From contig JAGLME010000004.1 of the NCBI GenBank assembly GCA_023140195.1, positions 196,578 to 260,577 on the forward strand: a stretch of DNA of 64,000 nt. The letters run 5' to 3'. Positions 34,501-46,200 of this stretch are shown here, one piece after another. Origin of the DNA: Thermoplasmata archaeon (GTDB lineage Archaea; Thermoplasmatota; Thermoplasmata; RBG-16-68-12; SOIM01). Below the pieces are notes generated by a model that worked only from the letters and a program-made list of their open reading frames with translations, did no database searches and was not told the origin of the DNA. The position numbers and the translations under genes were made by a program. Each line of letters starts with the position of its first letter. Position 1 is the first letter of the stretch.

Positions 34501-37500
34501 GTCGTGCTTTTCGAAAACACCATCTCCGTCCAGGTCCCAATCATACCGTTCGATTGTTCCATCTGGATCATATGATGCTGATCCGTCGAATATCACAAGA
34601 GAGCCTTCCCAAGCAGTATAGGGTCCACCGACCATTGCCACTGGTCTTTTATTCTCAACAATGGTCACTGTTGTCCATTTCGTATGGGTCAGTCCATAAC
34701 TATCCGTGACGATGAGACCGATATTGTGTGTGCCAGTAATGTGCCATGTCCAATTGGCTATCTCAGTTGAAGCCTCGTTGAAATCATACGGATATGCTCC
34801 GTCTAGTTCCCAACCATAGGCCACAATTGTGTCGTTGAGAGTCAATTCATCAGGATCGTAGGATTCAGTTCCGTAGATAGTCACGGGATAGCTCAGAAAG
34901 CCCTTGTAGGGTCCGTCCGGATCTGAAACCGGGGCATGATTGTGCAGGGTCACAGTTATGGTTATCGTAGTTGTGTCTATCAGGGCAGGAACACCGTCAT
35001 CGGTGACCCTCAATGTCGCAACATACGTACCGTAGTCTGGATAGGCGTGGCAAACCCGCACTCCGATTTCATCGAATTGCCCATCATTCTCAAAATCCCA
35101 TTCATATAGCGCAATATGTCTATTAGGATTCGGATGATAGGACCCAGAACCGTCGAAACACACATCCTGATCTTTTCCCACATCCCTAGGACTGGCATCA
35201 GCGACGGCAACTGGCGGTGCGCTGAACACTTCCTTAGTCAAGATTAGAATTGCCCAAGCAGTGACCAAATCACGTTTTGCGTAGTGAACGCCCAACCAGG
35301 TTGTGTCTTCCACATAGCCATCTTGATATCGGCGATTCACAATGTACTGGACGTATTCTTCAAACCAATCACGAGAGCCTATCTTCTCAATCTCAGGTGC
35401 AATCATCATCCCCTTCATGATACCATACATGGAGTAGTAGGAGCCGAGATGTTCATTCGACCAACTCTGGTCGTTCCAATGAGCATTCAGAAATCCAACT
35501 GCCCTTTGAATTCGATTATCGTTCTCCGGAACGCCTGTATACTTCAACATGGCAATTCCTGCCCCGGTCTTGGCAACGTTCACCCACTCTCCTGCACTGG
35601 TGTAGCCAAAACCACCATTTGCGTTCTGCGTCCGTCTGAGCCAGTAATCCCTCAGTTCTGACTTGACCCAATCAGGAGCCGCTATCCCGAAGTTTGTCTC
35701 AGCGGCCTCCAGTCCAATTGCAGGCCATTGGCTGACCGAGTTGTCAGGACGAGCTCTACCACCCCGGTAGGGATTGTATCCCCAGCCTCCTCGGCCCCAT
35801 CCTGAATCTACCTGTGCGAAGACTATCCAATCTACCATGTCCCTGACGATGTCACCATATCTTCTGTTGTGGATATTAGTCACGCTCACCTCGGCGATTC
35901 TGTCGGGATCACCGCTACTCGCAACTGCCATTAACGTGATGCCAGCCTCATAAAGCGCTTCGTCCGCATCTGTGAATAGGACCAGTCCAATACCATTGTG
36001 GTTGGAGTCGGGATCTCCCCTCTGTCCCGATGCCGAGATGTGATAAGTATGGGCATGGGCAAGAAGGTAGTTCAGACCTCTGCGTACGGTTTCAACATAT
36101 GGATCTTCAGTCTCATCTCCACCGGGAAGATGACCGTTGTTCTCGAAAGCCTGAACGGAGGCTCCTGTGTGGGCACCATTCCAATTATTCGGCCAGTATG
36201 GCGAGTCCCAGTATCCATACTCCACCCCTCCGGCATATTCTCCTCTTACCATCTGTTTGTGAAGCCACCAAAGAGCGTCGTCTATGAACACTCTCCTCTC
36301 CACCTCTAGAGTCCTATCCATTATCACAATATGATAATCGTCCGAGCTTTCTTCGCCCCAGTCTGTTCTCACGTAGAGTATCGCTTTGAAGGGCGTTCCT
36401 GGGTCTCCTCGATAGACATGTTTCCCTTCCAAGGCGTAGTTGTCTGTAATAGTGAGCCAACCAGTTCCGGTCCCGTCCCCGAAATCCCACTTGTATTGTG
36501 ATGCCCCATATCCATGAGTCACACCCTTAAGTATGACAATGCCGCCATGCCAGGTTTCGTGTGAAACGGTTGGATACGATGCGACGAAAGGCACGCAGAT
36601 GACCTGCGCCGGTTTCTTCTCGTGTGCTCTGATGGTCGTTCTATCGATATCAAAAGCTCCGTTGTCATCTGTCACCCGCAATCCTATGGTGTAATCTCCA
36701 GGTTCAGACCAAATCCAAACTGCTTCGATGCCTATCCCATCGTCATAAAGCCCGTCATTGTCGAAATCCCATTCATACAGCAGAGTGGGCAAGTCGCCGG
36801 AGGTGTCTTGTGAGCCGCTTGCATCGAAAAAGATGTTTGTGTCCTCCAGAACATCCTGATGAGGTCCTACGACTGCAACGGGAGGCTTGTTAATTATTGT
36901 GAATGTTATCCTCTTGATGGCTTGGTTGCCTGAAGAGTCGGTTGCCACGATTTCGATGGTGAATAGGCCTTCGTCGATGAAGACGAAGCCGTTGGGGTAA
37001 TTGTAAGTTATTGAGGGAGACGGATCGATATTGTCTTCTACGGTGTAGTTCAGCTCTTTGTCTGGATAGTATTCGTCTCCTTCTTCGAAGTCAGGGACGG
37101 AGATTTTGGGGGCTTCGTGGTCTGTGGCACTGGAATTTACTATCTCCAGTATGGCAGGATTAACGGTATAGTCTGTGACTCCGTCTTTGTCAGTATCAAC
37201 GTTCATCAGGTAGTCAGGATTGGTCGTGGAAAGAAAAACCGAGGCATTGGTTTCTTCATCAACTGGTATATTCAGATACTCTGCGATGCTGTAGGACGTA
37301 TTGGAAGTGGGGTATTCAATCAGAAGGGCGAAGTGCCCCTCATCATGACCCTCTGCGATCACAGAGTAATCTCCCATCAGGAATACGGCAATTGACTCAT
37401 GACCATTGTCAATGAAGTAAGATGCGTTAGGTATTTGCAGATCGATGTCGCCAGTGGAGTAGTTCAAACCAACATGGCGACCAACTGAATCATAGATATG

Positions 37501-40047
37501 TATGTGGACTGGACTTTGAGCTTGGAGGAAGACAAGATTGGTATATCCGTGATTCCTATAGATGTCGTTGTAATCATTCATCAAGAGACTGCTGTCCCTA
37601 TTTCGATAATCAGTATAGAAATCTTGAACTGTTTGGGGACTGTCACGTCTCAATGTGTCAACAACGTTGTCATGATTGAGGTCCCACATTGTCCCTGCCA
37701 ATTGCCACCACCAAGCGTCATTGGGACTTCCGTCGGTTGAGATGCCGTTTGTATCCGAATCAACAGATATATCAGGAACATCGCCACTGAAATCGTGCTG
37801 AGGAGTTCCCCGTGCAAGACTTGATGCGAAATTCGCCCAATTCTCGTCTATGGGATTGTATGGCACACTCCACGGATTAGATATTAGGTGCCCGTACTCG
37901 TGTGCAACAATACATCTCGTTCTTCCATGTGTAGGAGAATAATGAACAGTATATGAGATGGCCTCGAAATAGGAGGAAGGGCGGTCATCATCGTTTATTT
38001 CCACGGCAAAGGCCCCAGTGGGAATCAACGCGGGAGACCTACTCCTGAAATAGTCATAGCTTGTCACCAGTACTTCATACACCCTTCCTCCATCATTTGC
38101 TGAGAAAGAGAGGTCTTCAGTATGGTCAGAGGATCTGCTCAAGGTAAACTCCCTTGACCTTTCCGCAACAGGATCGGGATTGGCAGGAGGAGCGACGCCA
38201 TCCCCCCAGACAGATTCATCGACAAGCCTGAACACTTCGCTTGAGGGCGAGTATAGGAGGCTTGCCGTTACTCTTGTGTTCCTTCCGTCAACCACCTGGT
38301 CATTTGAGATGATTTCAAATTCGTATTCTCCATCGTTATTTGTGAAAACTGTGTCGACTACGTTCCAACCAGAACCGCTCTGTTGTTCTAACTCCACTCT
38401 CATATTGATCAGAGGGTTCCCGTCACTATTCTCAACCGTTCCTCTGGCAAACCGTTCTTGGATGGTCCAGAAATCCCAAATCTCACTCTCTGTCCTAGCT
38501 CCTTGATCGTCCTTCGCCACGATCTTCCAGTAGTATTGCGTGTTCAATTCCAGTTCCCCAGGGTCGTATGACGTACTTGTATGATCAGTCGCGACCTTCT
38601 CACTCCACCAACCCAGAAGTGGGATGCCATCATCTGGCGTGGGATCGGTTCCAAAGTAGACATCAAATGTGACGGTATCGCCATCATCAGGATCTCCGTC
38701 TGATTTCCATTCAAGTGTGACATCAGTCGGCTGGTCTGTTGCTCCGTTAGCAGGAGTGGGACTGTAGGGGGCGTAGGGGGGTCTGTTCTGAGACATGGCA
38801 AAATAGTCACCATTCTTAGACGGTGCCCAAGCACTAGACTCATGTCCGTCATATGCGCGGACACGCCATCTGCCCCACTCTCCAGGGCTCCAATCCCATC
38901 TATCCAACTCGCAACTCAGGCCTTTGGTCTGACAGTCCTCAGCCCAGGTGTCCGAATTCTTGTCCTTTGACTCTACAATGTAAGTTATCTCATCATCGGA
39001 AGGCCCGTAGTCATCATTGCCAGTGCTTTCTTCCCATTCAACGACTGGAGGACGGTCTTGTACTTCATCTCCGAGATTTGTAGTGTCTGGAGGGTCTGGA
39101 GGATCGTTTAGGGCGAAAAAGGCGGTAGCCGAATCTTCACTTGTCATTCCAGCTTTGTCTCTTGCCCGGACCTTCCAGTGATATCCCTTGCCGTCCTCAA
39201 GTGTCCCGAGATCGTCTGTGGACGTATCAGTCGTGCTGTCTGCAACTGTGAAAGAGCCCGAGGCCCCTGCTTCACGGATGAGGACGTCGTATGTAATGGG
39301 ATAGTCTTTTTCCTTGTCCGTGGATGCAGTCCAACTGACTACGGGAGAATCCTGGGTAACTCTATTCTTGAGATCTGAAAGACCAGTCGGCTCTGTTGGA
39401 GGTTCGTTGCGGGTCACGAAAACGTAATACCACAGTTTCCAGTTCTTCAAATCATAGCCGGAAGACGGGGGTTTGATATCGTTTTCGTTGTTTATCGTTA
39501 TAGACTTATAGTGATCCCCCATTTCAGTGTGCTTCAGTACCCAGTCTCGTTCCCATCCATCAATCTCAATCCTCAGAGTGCTGCCTTTATCGACATTTCC
39601 TTCCCAAGTATAGAGAATCTTTCCATCCTTCGTCTTGGGATACCAAGTTTCACCAGTGTTTATTGATACATCGCCAAAAAGATTGAAAATGCTCCAATAC
39701 TCCTTGCCAGAATACCAGACACCTTTACGCGAACCATCCACCTTTATGGTCCAATCAAAATGACACTCACCTGGGTTCTTGATTATGAAATCCCAGTCGG
39801 TGTCGTCCTTGATGTAGACCTTCTGGAAATACACCTTGACGCTGTAGACCGTTGTCCCTCCCATTGGTTCCACGACATCTCTCTCTCCGTTCGCGTCTCT
39901 GATGTCTCCAAACGGCTCTTCGCTTTGAACATCGGCACTGACAGCAGAAGTAAACACAATGCTCACCATACAGACGCAACTCAACACGGCCAAGACCTTT
40001 CTTCTATTTCGAGCAAAACCACTGTTTGTTTCATTTCTCACGGCCAT
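31588..40047 (-). CDS. Giant secreted PKD-repeat protein with metalloprotease motif and toroid domain
   Basis: 2819 aa. Order: a signal peptide (KVLAVLSCVCMVSIVFTSAV), a beta-sandwich, three fibronectin/PKD-like domains, a carboxypeptidase-regulatory-like segment (ARGTVENSDGNPLINMRVEL), an HEYGH zinc-protease motif near residue 716 (TRCIVAHEYGHLI, then ENWANFASSLARG), and PKD domains. At about residues 1245-1605 lies a region of helical repeats (DDALWWLHKQMVRGEY, GGWGYNPYRGGRARPDNSVS, TQNANGGFGY) like terpene cyclases and A-macroglobulin thioester domains. Then come PKD domains, four copies of a 'YSDDTVI..T..DDDGE.LLHQ' repeat, two last PKD domains, and a KDNKGKPEEKKKKKK tail without membrane helix. 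Attachment may be by another route or it may be released. The start ATG follows a G-rich stretch. Confidence 0.85.
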   Translation of the reverse strand: MAVRNETNSGFARNRRKVLAVLSCVCMVSIVFTSAVSADVQSEEPFGDIRDANGERDVVEPMGGTTVYSVKVYFQKVYIKDDTDWDFIIKNPGECHFDWTIKVDGSRKGVWYSGKEYWSIFNLFGDVSINTGETWYPKTKDGKILYTWEGNVDKGSTLRIEIDGWERDWVLKHTEMGDHYKSITINNENDIKPPSSGYDLKNWKLWYYVFVTRNEPPTEPTGLSDLKNRVTQDSPVVSWTASTDKEKDYPITYDVLIREAGASGSFTVADSTTDTSTDDLGTLEDGKGYHWKVRARDKAGMTSEDSATAFFALNDPPDPPDTTNLGDEVQDRPPVVEWEESTGNDDYGPSDDEITYIVESKDKNSDTWAEDCQTKGLSCELDRWDWSPGEWGRWRVRAYDGHESSAWAPSKNGDYFAMSQNRPPYAPYSPTPANGATDQPTDVTLEWKSDGDPDDGDTVTFDVYFGTDPTPDDGIPLLGWWSEKVATDHTSTSYDPGELELNTQYYWKIVAKDDQGARTESEIWDFWTIQERFARGTVENSDGNPLINMRVELEQQSGSGWNVVDTVFTNNDGEYEFEIISNDQVVDGRNTRVTASLLYSPSSEVFRLVDESVWGDGVAPPANPDPVAERSREFTLSRSSDHTEDLSFSANDGGRVYEVLVTSYDYFRSRSPALIPTGAFAVEINDDDRPSSYFEAISYTVHYSPTHGRTRCIVAHEYGHLISNPWSVPYNPIDENWANFASSLARGTPQHDFSGDVPDISVDSDTNGISTDGSPNDAWWWQLAGTMWDLNHDNVVDTLRRDSPQTVQDFYTDYRNRDSSLLMNDYNDIYRNHGYTNLVFLQAQSPVHIHIYDSVGRHVGLNYSTGDIDLQIPNASYFIDNGHESIAVFLMGDYSVIAEGHDEGHFALLIEYPTSNTSYSIAEYLNIPVDEETNASVFLSTTNPDYLMNVDTDKDGVTDYTVNPAILEIVNSSATDHEAPKISVPDFEEGDEYYPDKELNYTVEDNIDPSPSITYNYPNGFVFIDEGLFTIEIVATDSSGNQAIKRITFTIINKPPVAVVGPHQDVLEDTNIFFDASGSQDTSGDLPTLLYEWDFDNDGLYDDGIGIEAVWIWSEPGDYTIGLRVTDDNGAFDIDRTTIRAHEKKPAQVICVPFVASYPTVSHETWHGGIVILKGVTHGYGASQYKWDFGDGTGTGWLTITDNYALEGKHVYRGDPGTPFKAILYVRTDWGEESSDDYHIVIMDRTLEVERRVFIDDALWWLHKQMVRGEYAGGVEYGYWDSPYWPNNWNGAHTGASVQAFENNGHLPGGDETEDPYVETVRRGLNYLLAHAHTYHISASGQRGDPDSNHNGIGLVLFTDADEALYEAGITLMAVASSGDPDRIAEVSVTNIHNRRYGDIVRDMVDWIVFAQVDSGWGRGGWGYNPYRGGRARPDNSVSQWPAIGLEAAETNFGIAAPDWVKSELRDYWLRRTQNANGGFGYTSAGEWVNVAKTGAGIAMLKYTGVPENDNRIQRAVGFLNAHWNDQSWSNEHLGSYYSMYGIMKGMMIAPEIEKIGSRDWFEEYVQYIVNRRYQDGYVEDTTWLGVHYAKRDLVTAWAILILTKEVFSAPPVAVADASPRDVGKDQDVCFDGSGSYHPNPNRHIALYEWDFENDGQFDEIGVRVCHAYPDYGTYVATLRVTDDGVPALIDTTTITITVTLHNHAPVSDPDGPYKGFLSYPVTIYGTESYDPDELTLNDTIVAYGWELDGAYPYDFNEASTEIANWTWHITGTHNIGLIVTDSYGLTHTKWTTVTIVENKRPVAMVGGPYTAWEGSLVIFDGSASYDPDGTIERYDWDLDGDGVFEKHDAGPNPSGNWSDDYDGKVGLRVTDNGGGISVVYTTLEVKNVDPVADAGPDRTDHVGIELIFVGSAIDPGNDTHTYEWNFGDGKSAVGEVVLHSYSAQGVYSVTLTVTDDDHGVGVSNCTVYIWRENAVLSEPYATIVYSDSTVINGTLLDDDNETLVHQQDAPKVVVLEYWDGGNWTPISANILNSSDDSAHQLEFPLSMPQVGLDLPSGTYELRFRFVGDDYYNSTESYGSLIVLREDSVLSDPSGTVTYSDDTVIKVTMLDNDGEVLLHQADTPKTVYLEYNNNGTWIVISQDTLSSGSDFELDFQLETPHSNFDEPAGTYEIRVIYYGDNRYNTASNAGTLTVLKEDVAISEPNGTIVYSDDLIVSVSVTDDDGSQILHQEDEIKTMYLEYRSGASNWTILDIQNLTGVIGTFNFSIPDDFDPLPGSYDMRIRFDGDSRYNSAISQGELTVIKEDTILLDPSCTVMYGEEVTTYVLLLDNDDEVLLHQSDEPKTVYLDFYNPDDGSYIPLAQYTLDFEGDPVVPLTFQFTDNVTYPVPPFDDGEHTIRVSFNGDSRYNPTETNGILTILNRPPEVNAGADQTVDEGDMVHFDASGSTDIDNNPTDDIPYLTYYWDFDNDSVWNSITTSPYATFVFSDDSVNLVTLQVMDDDFANATDTLVVTVGNVDPEASIESVYIDATLTLRVAGEKWHNVGMRVYEDGVAIGYVEIERYPGDPDKQSKSIAFHVSLGKSYIVNLTFDARADGMPINGQIWGANPVWVILDVEGSNSTKVHHTFNVRHGGPVQSCDIDFTSTLNQMTLTFIGVATDPGSDDLTFHWDWGDGFNETRIYYNDNVGPDPYPSQFGGNFPFFVRDVATHAYSGTGTYVVTLTIADDDGGQTVVIYTAVIDQTGSFVTGNGTCGCGIHIDDDKPGNDKEKDDKGNQGKDENKDDKDNPEGQADTDDPTPQGNGNDKDNKGKPEEKKKKKK

Positions 40048-40088
40048 CTTAGAACCCCCCGGTTCCCCCCATGATATCTCGGTTGCAT
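40038..40088 (-). other. Possible 16-codon upstream reading frame before the giant protein
   Basis: AGGAGG stands two bases before an ATG that opens MQPRYHGGNRGVLRWP, and its TGA lies just behind the ATG of the giant gene (ATGGCCGTGA). If translated, it would couple ribosomes to the main start, which has only a poor site of its own. Too short to prove. Confidence 0.25.
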
Positions 40089-40233
40089 GTCCTCCTAGAT
40101 TAAGACAAGAACGCAATCTGATAGAGACTACTTGAATCTATCTAAAGTCCTACCAAAATCTTGTTCGGGGCTACATCAATAAGACAGCAGGAAGAGGGAT
40201 GAACTAACATAATCTCAATCTGCAACAGATGTT

Positions 40234-43200
40234 CTACTCCTCGGTCTGAGAGAGAAGCTCCTCATCGCTTTCGGTGGGAGTCTCTTCGGTATCCTCGATT
40301 TCTTCGATCCCCTCCGCCGGACTCTCTTCCCCTTCCTCCTCTGGAATCTCCTCTATCTCTTCCTCCTGCTCCTCAACTTCTTCCTCTATCTTCTTCTTTC
40401 TCGTGAGAAGCAACAAAGCAATCACAAGTAGAACCACAAGTAGAATGATCACTGCCCAGATCCAGACTGGAATACCTTCTAGGGAAGCCTCCTTGTTCAG
40501 CGTGATTGGTATAACGACCGGAACATCGCTCGTCACTTGAATACCGGTTTCCGTCTCATCGTCATATCCTTCTTTCACTGCCTTCACTGAGTAAATGTCG
40601 AAATAGAGATCTGTGAACTCGAAATCACCGTTCGAATCAGCGGTCTTGCTTTCGACCTCCTCACCGCTGGAATTGTAAAGGATGACCGTCGCCCCAGGCA
40701 GAGGATCTCCGTCTCCGTCCGTCACACTGCCACGAATCGACCCCGTAACCGCCAACACATCAGGCGCATCCTGGACAGCTGTCGCTGGTCCTGTAGCATT
40801 CCCGTTCAATTCATCCATGGCGTAGAAGTAGTATTCGTAGTCAGTGCCCAGAGTTGTCAGTGCGGTGGAGAAGGTATACAGCTTCCCGTCAATGAAGTCA
40901 AGATCGGATGTATTGACCTCATTCATCGTTTCGTTGAGAACCTCCGAACCCGCTTTCAGAACCACAATCCTCGGATATCCGGTCTGTGGAGCATCGTTGT
41001 CATCATCCGCATAACTCACACGGAAGGTGAAGCTTGTGGAAGCGTCCCCGCTCTCGGGATGCAATCCATCGGTTGTGTAGCTCGTCTCACCAGTCCAAGT
41101 CAGTGTTGGTGCTCGATTCAGAACCGAAAAACTTGACGAAGTGGTTGGTGCACCGGTCGCATCGTCGCCCAATTCATCCTTCGCGAGGAAGTAGTAATCA
41201 TAGTCATCCCTATCAAATGGACCAGCATCGTAGGTGTACAGCTTCCCATCCGCATAGTCAATATCACCAGCGTTCACCTCGGTCATGGTTGCATTCACGA
41301 TTTCTATACCGGCATCAAGTATCACGGCCTTGGGATAGCCTGCCTGAGGAGCATTATTGTCCGGATCAGAGTAGTCCACTCTGAAAGTGAACGTCGCATC
41401 CATATCACCGCTGTCGGGGTCAACTCCATCAGTCACATAACCTGCTTCCCCAGTCCAAGCGAGAGTTGGTAGCCTGTTGAGGACATCAGGGGCGTCCAAA
41501 GGTGGTGCGGTAGCTTCTCCAGAGGCGAGTGCCCCATTGGCATCCTTTGCGTAGAAGTAGTAGCTGAAATCTGTTCCGACGTTGAGAGTCGCAGAGTAGA
41601 CATAGAACTTCCCGTCAGTGAAGTCGGTGTCTCCGGAGTTCACCTCGATCATTGTCACATTGAGGACCTCAGCAACGCCGTCAAGAATCACAATCCGCGG
41701 AGTGCCTGCTTCAGGTCCGTCGTTGTCAATGTCCGTGTAATTGACTCGATAGACAAAGGCCGTGTCGACATATCCAGACTCAGGCTCCAATCCTTCTGTG
41801 ACATAACCCGGTTCATCTGTCCACGTGAGGGTCGGAGGATTGTTGGCAGCACCGGTTGTTGTGAAGCTCCAGTAGCCGGGAGGAGTATTTCCGAACCCAG
41901 TTCCGAATTCCCAAGGATCGCTGGCGTTCGCTCTCCAATAGTAGGTTGACAATGGCGATGTTGCGAAGGAAGTCGAAGCACTTCCAGTTCCAGATCCTGA
42001 GGCCACAATCGCTCCAGGCAGGAAAGTAGTGTCTGTGGCAACTTCCCAGGAAAAGGTAACGGTATCACCATCGGGATCCAGTCCACCTGAACTCCAAGAA
42101 ACTGTCTGAGTTGGGCTTGTGGGTATTGTCGCGCCATTCGGTGGATTCACTGGTGCGATGGGGACAGGAGGACGAGCGTTCATGCGGAATGTCATCTCCG
42201 TCCATCCACTCCAGAGGCCGATTGGGTCTGCCGTTTTCACCCTGAGATAGTACATTTGACCATCCAGAAGCGGGAGGCCGGCATACAATGTACTCGTGCT
42301 TGCACTTGAGATGTTATTCCAGAAGAGCAGATTTCCTGTTCCACCAGGCAAATCCCACACTGTCACGTTGTATGCAGACTGGATGTCTGCAGAATTCGGA
42401 TCAGTGAATGTCCAGTTGAGGATTGGAATATGATCGGTGATGTGCAAAGAGCCCGCTGTTCCATCCGCGTATCCCTGAACACCCAGATTCGTGGGTGGGT
42501 TCGGGGGTCCATTTATGATCGACGCCCTTGATTGCAGATCGGGGAAAGCAAGTACAACATCCGGTGCGACCAAGGTTATGTAGCTGTTGTCCGCAATTCG
42601 GACTCCCACGTCATGGTCCGGAACTGCAGAGGCGGATATGTCGTAGAGAATGAGTAAGCCCTCTGGTGTGCCAAAATCCACAATTGTGGAAAGGCCAGTG
42701 AATGTCGCTATTCCCCCCGTGAACGTCTGTGTATCGAGTACGATGTCTCCTGGAGTTAGGTCCCCGCTATCATCAACATCGTCATACAGATAGACAGCTG
42801 ATACATCGGCATCAGATGACGAAGTACCGATTCTATCCACTCTTATGTCGGTTACGGCAATAGACCCTTTGTCGGCTATGAAGGTCAGATTCAACATAAG
42901 AACATCCTTCTGTCCTTGGTTTACGGTTGGTGGCGCTTTGTCGAATCCCAGGATTGTCAAGGTGTCTTCTGGCGGTGCTACCACATCTGGGCCAGGCTGC
43001 TCGGAAGAGAAGACTTCATCTGTTCCGTCGGAAGCGTTGAAAACGAATGTGTAGTCGACACCAGTGGCGAGCAAGGATGTAGTGAATTCATAGAAGGCTC
43101 CCGTGACATAGTCTCCGACGCCTCCAACCCAGCCGACGAAGCTCATTGGAAATGGACTTCCTGTAATTGGAACCGAACTCTTGTTTATGAGGACGTTGAC

Positions 43201-46200
43201 AAATGAGGGTGTGTTGTTGTCAAGATCGCTGTAGGTCACATTATAGGTGAACAAAGTAGATCCAACGATACCTGATCCTGGTGTGACCGTGGGATTAGTG
43301 AGAGATGGCGGATCATTAGTCAATGCATTCACTATCGGTCCTGGCCTATCAGACGAATACACGTCCTCTTGTCCGTCTGAGCCATTGAATGAGTAGCTGT
43401 AGTCTATACCTGGTAGCGTGATGTTTTCAATCCACGAATAGACAGCCCCATCGATATAGCTGCCCGGGAAGCCAACCCAAGAATCAAAGATGGTCATCAG
43501 TGGACTGCCCTCCACAGATACATTGCTCTTATTGATCCACAATAGAGGCGGTGCCACAGGTGCTTCATCGTCAGGATCCCTGTACGTTACTGTGAACTTG
43601 AACATGGTCAGATCCGCAAAACCAACTCCGGGGTCGACGTTCGTGTTCGTCAGAGTCGGAGGAGCATTGCCCACAACATCGGGAGCGTCTTGGCAGACAG
43701 TGGCTGCACCCATGGCCCAGCTCAGTCCATCTGAGGCGTTGAAGCAGTACTCGTAGTCGTTTCCGGAGGTCGAGAGTGTGGTAGAGTAGTTGTACCATTT
43801 GCCGTCCGTCACATCAATGTCAAGAGGATCGACCTCCAGCATAGAAGTGTTAATGAGATCGGCTCCACCCTTCTTGATTATGATTCTTGGATATGTTGCA
43901 GTGGGGAGGTCTCCATCCACATCTATATAGTTCACCCTATACTCAAACAGAGTGTCGGTGAGGCCTGTCTCAGGGTGAAGACCGTCAGTGACGAAGTCGG
44001 GTTCCCCCGTCCACGTAAGAACTGGGGCTGTGTTAGGGCCTGTGGCAAGAATCAAATCGCCATAGTATGCCAGTGGAGGGGGCATCAAGAAGAAAAGGGG
44101 CCAAGTGCTAGTGTAAAAGGCCGTTCTATCCAGGATTCCCGGGGTCATAGCACTTGAGCCGGAGAACCCAAGTGTATAGTCGATTGGAAAAGGCAATGGA
44201 ACATCCAGCAAGGCCAGCGGGATAGACCATTCGTAAACCCTGTGAACTGTTGGGTCGAAATCACTCACCCCAAGACCTCGACCGGACGCCAGTGTTGCGT
44301 GATCTGGAAGCCCCGGATCATAATCGCAGTCCCAAGTCCAGCCACTTGCAGCGATGGTATATCTGTAATGTCCTTGCGCACCAGGAGGACCTATAACGAA
44401 CTGATCGTCGGCTTCGTCCGTGGCTGCATCGTTGTTATCCGTGTCAAAGGATATGGCCGCCATATCATCGAAGTTATTCGTTGTGTCGCCATAAGCATCG
44501 TATGCGAAATACAGGTTCATCCCGTCATTCTTCACAAGAAGCAGAGAATCCAGGTCGTTCGCACTGATTTCGGTCAGATCGACGAGCGTGCCGTCCGACC
44601 ACTCCCCGGCTGAGTGGACTCCATCGACCAAAGGTGGGGAAGTGGTCCAAGAGGAGTATATTGATGGTACCGATCCCGCGATAATTTCGGTTCGAACGCC
44701 TGGTTGATAGGTCTCAACCGGAAAGCCAGAGGATGCGACCATATCAGAGCTTCCCATTGGAAGATTCACGTAGGTGTTGTCTGGAATGTTGACTCCCACA
44801 AAGTCCGCAATGACAGCATCTGGGGCGATGTCATAGACTATCAGCAATTGTTCAGGGGAAGTTGAGAAGATTGTGAAACCTGTAGACCCCAGATATATTG
44901 TCATGGTCAATGTTATGGGATCATACCTTTCTTTTGCCAATAGCTCGTCCACAGCCACGTCGAATAGTCCATTATCATTCACGTCATGGAAAACCTTGAC
45001 CCAGAAGACGTTCGTATCCAGAGGAGGAACTCCCGAAAGGACGAGGTCAAGCGATTCTATTGTTACCCAGTTGGAATCCACAATAAGAGTCAGATTCGCC
45101 ATCAGAATGTCCGTCTCCCACTGCATCGCTGTGCTAGGAGCCTTGACTTCCCAATACTCCAGAGTGAGAGTATCTATTGTGGGCGAGATGATCTCCGTTC
45201 TTACTCCAGGAACATACGTGTCGATAGGGAAATTGGCGGAAGACACTGTGTCAGGCGAAAGCACTCCAAAATAGCTCACATTCTGCAGGAGGACTCCAAT
45301 CCAATCACCCGGCGTGGACATGCCTCCAGGTGCGATATGGTATATCACGAATAGCTTCGTGGTGCTTCCAGGTGAGACAAGGACGCTTGAGAAAGAGAAG
45401 TTGATCGAATAAGGTGATACAAGAGGAAAGTTGTCGGTTGCGAGCCATTGGTCAAAGATGGGATCGTATTTGTCGTTGCCATCAGCATCAAGGAAGAGTT
45501 CCGCAGACCATATGTCATTCGGATCTGGAGGAGAACCTGAAAGATCGATTCTCAACGATGTCAGTGTGACGTTGTCAGGGTTTGCGGTCAAGTTCAACTG
45601 AAGCATGACGACATCCCATTGGCCCTGTTCCACTTGTGCGGGGGACCTGTTCCAGGGCTCGACCGTGAGAACATCGGGGACGATGGGCGTATCATGAATC
45701 ATGATATCATCGATAAGCCAGCCTTCGAAGTCGTTCGAGAACTCATCCCCTGTGTCGAATGAGAACATGATTTCGATCGAACTCCCTGCGTAAGCTGAGA
45801 GATTGACTTCAAATTCTGCCCAGATGCTCATTTGATGAAGTGGGTCTTGTATCTGCAAAGGAGTGTCCCATGTTACCCAATTATCATCAGAGATGTTGAT
45901 CCACATCTGGTCCCAAGCACCTATCTCAGTCTCGAACCATGACCAGAAGGTCAGAGTGATCGGCGCGGTAGCCGTTGAAAGATCTATCGTGGGGATGGTC
46001 AGATTCCCAAAGCTCCTGCTGGTCTCATTCTCGTACGTGCAGGTAGATTCGCTCCCAAACCACCAGCTCTGATTCGGACTGTGGCTACTGGGTAGGCCAC
46101 AAGCTGTCGTTGTGTCATTCCTTAAATGCCAAAAACTCGTGTTTGTCCAACCGCCAAGGGGATTGGGCTCTAGATCATCGTCGAAGTATGTCAGAGCGTT

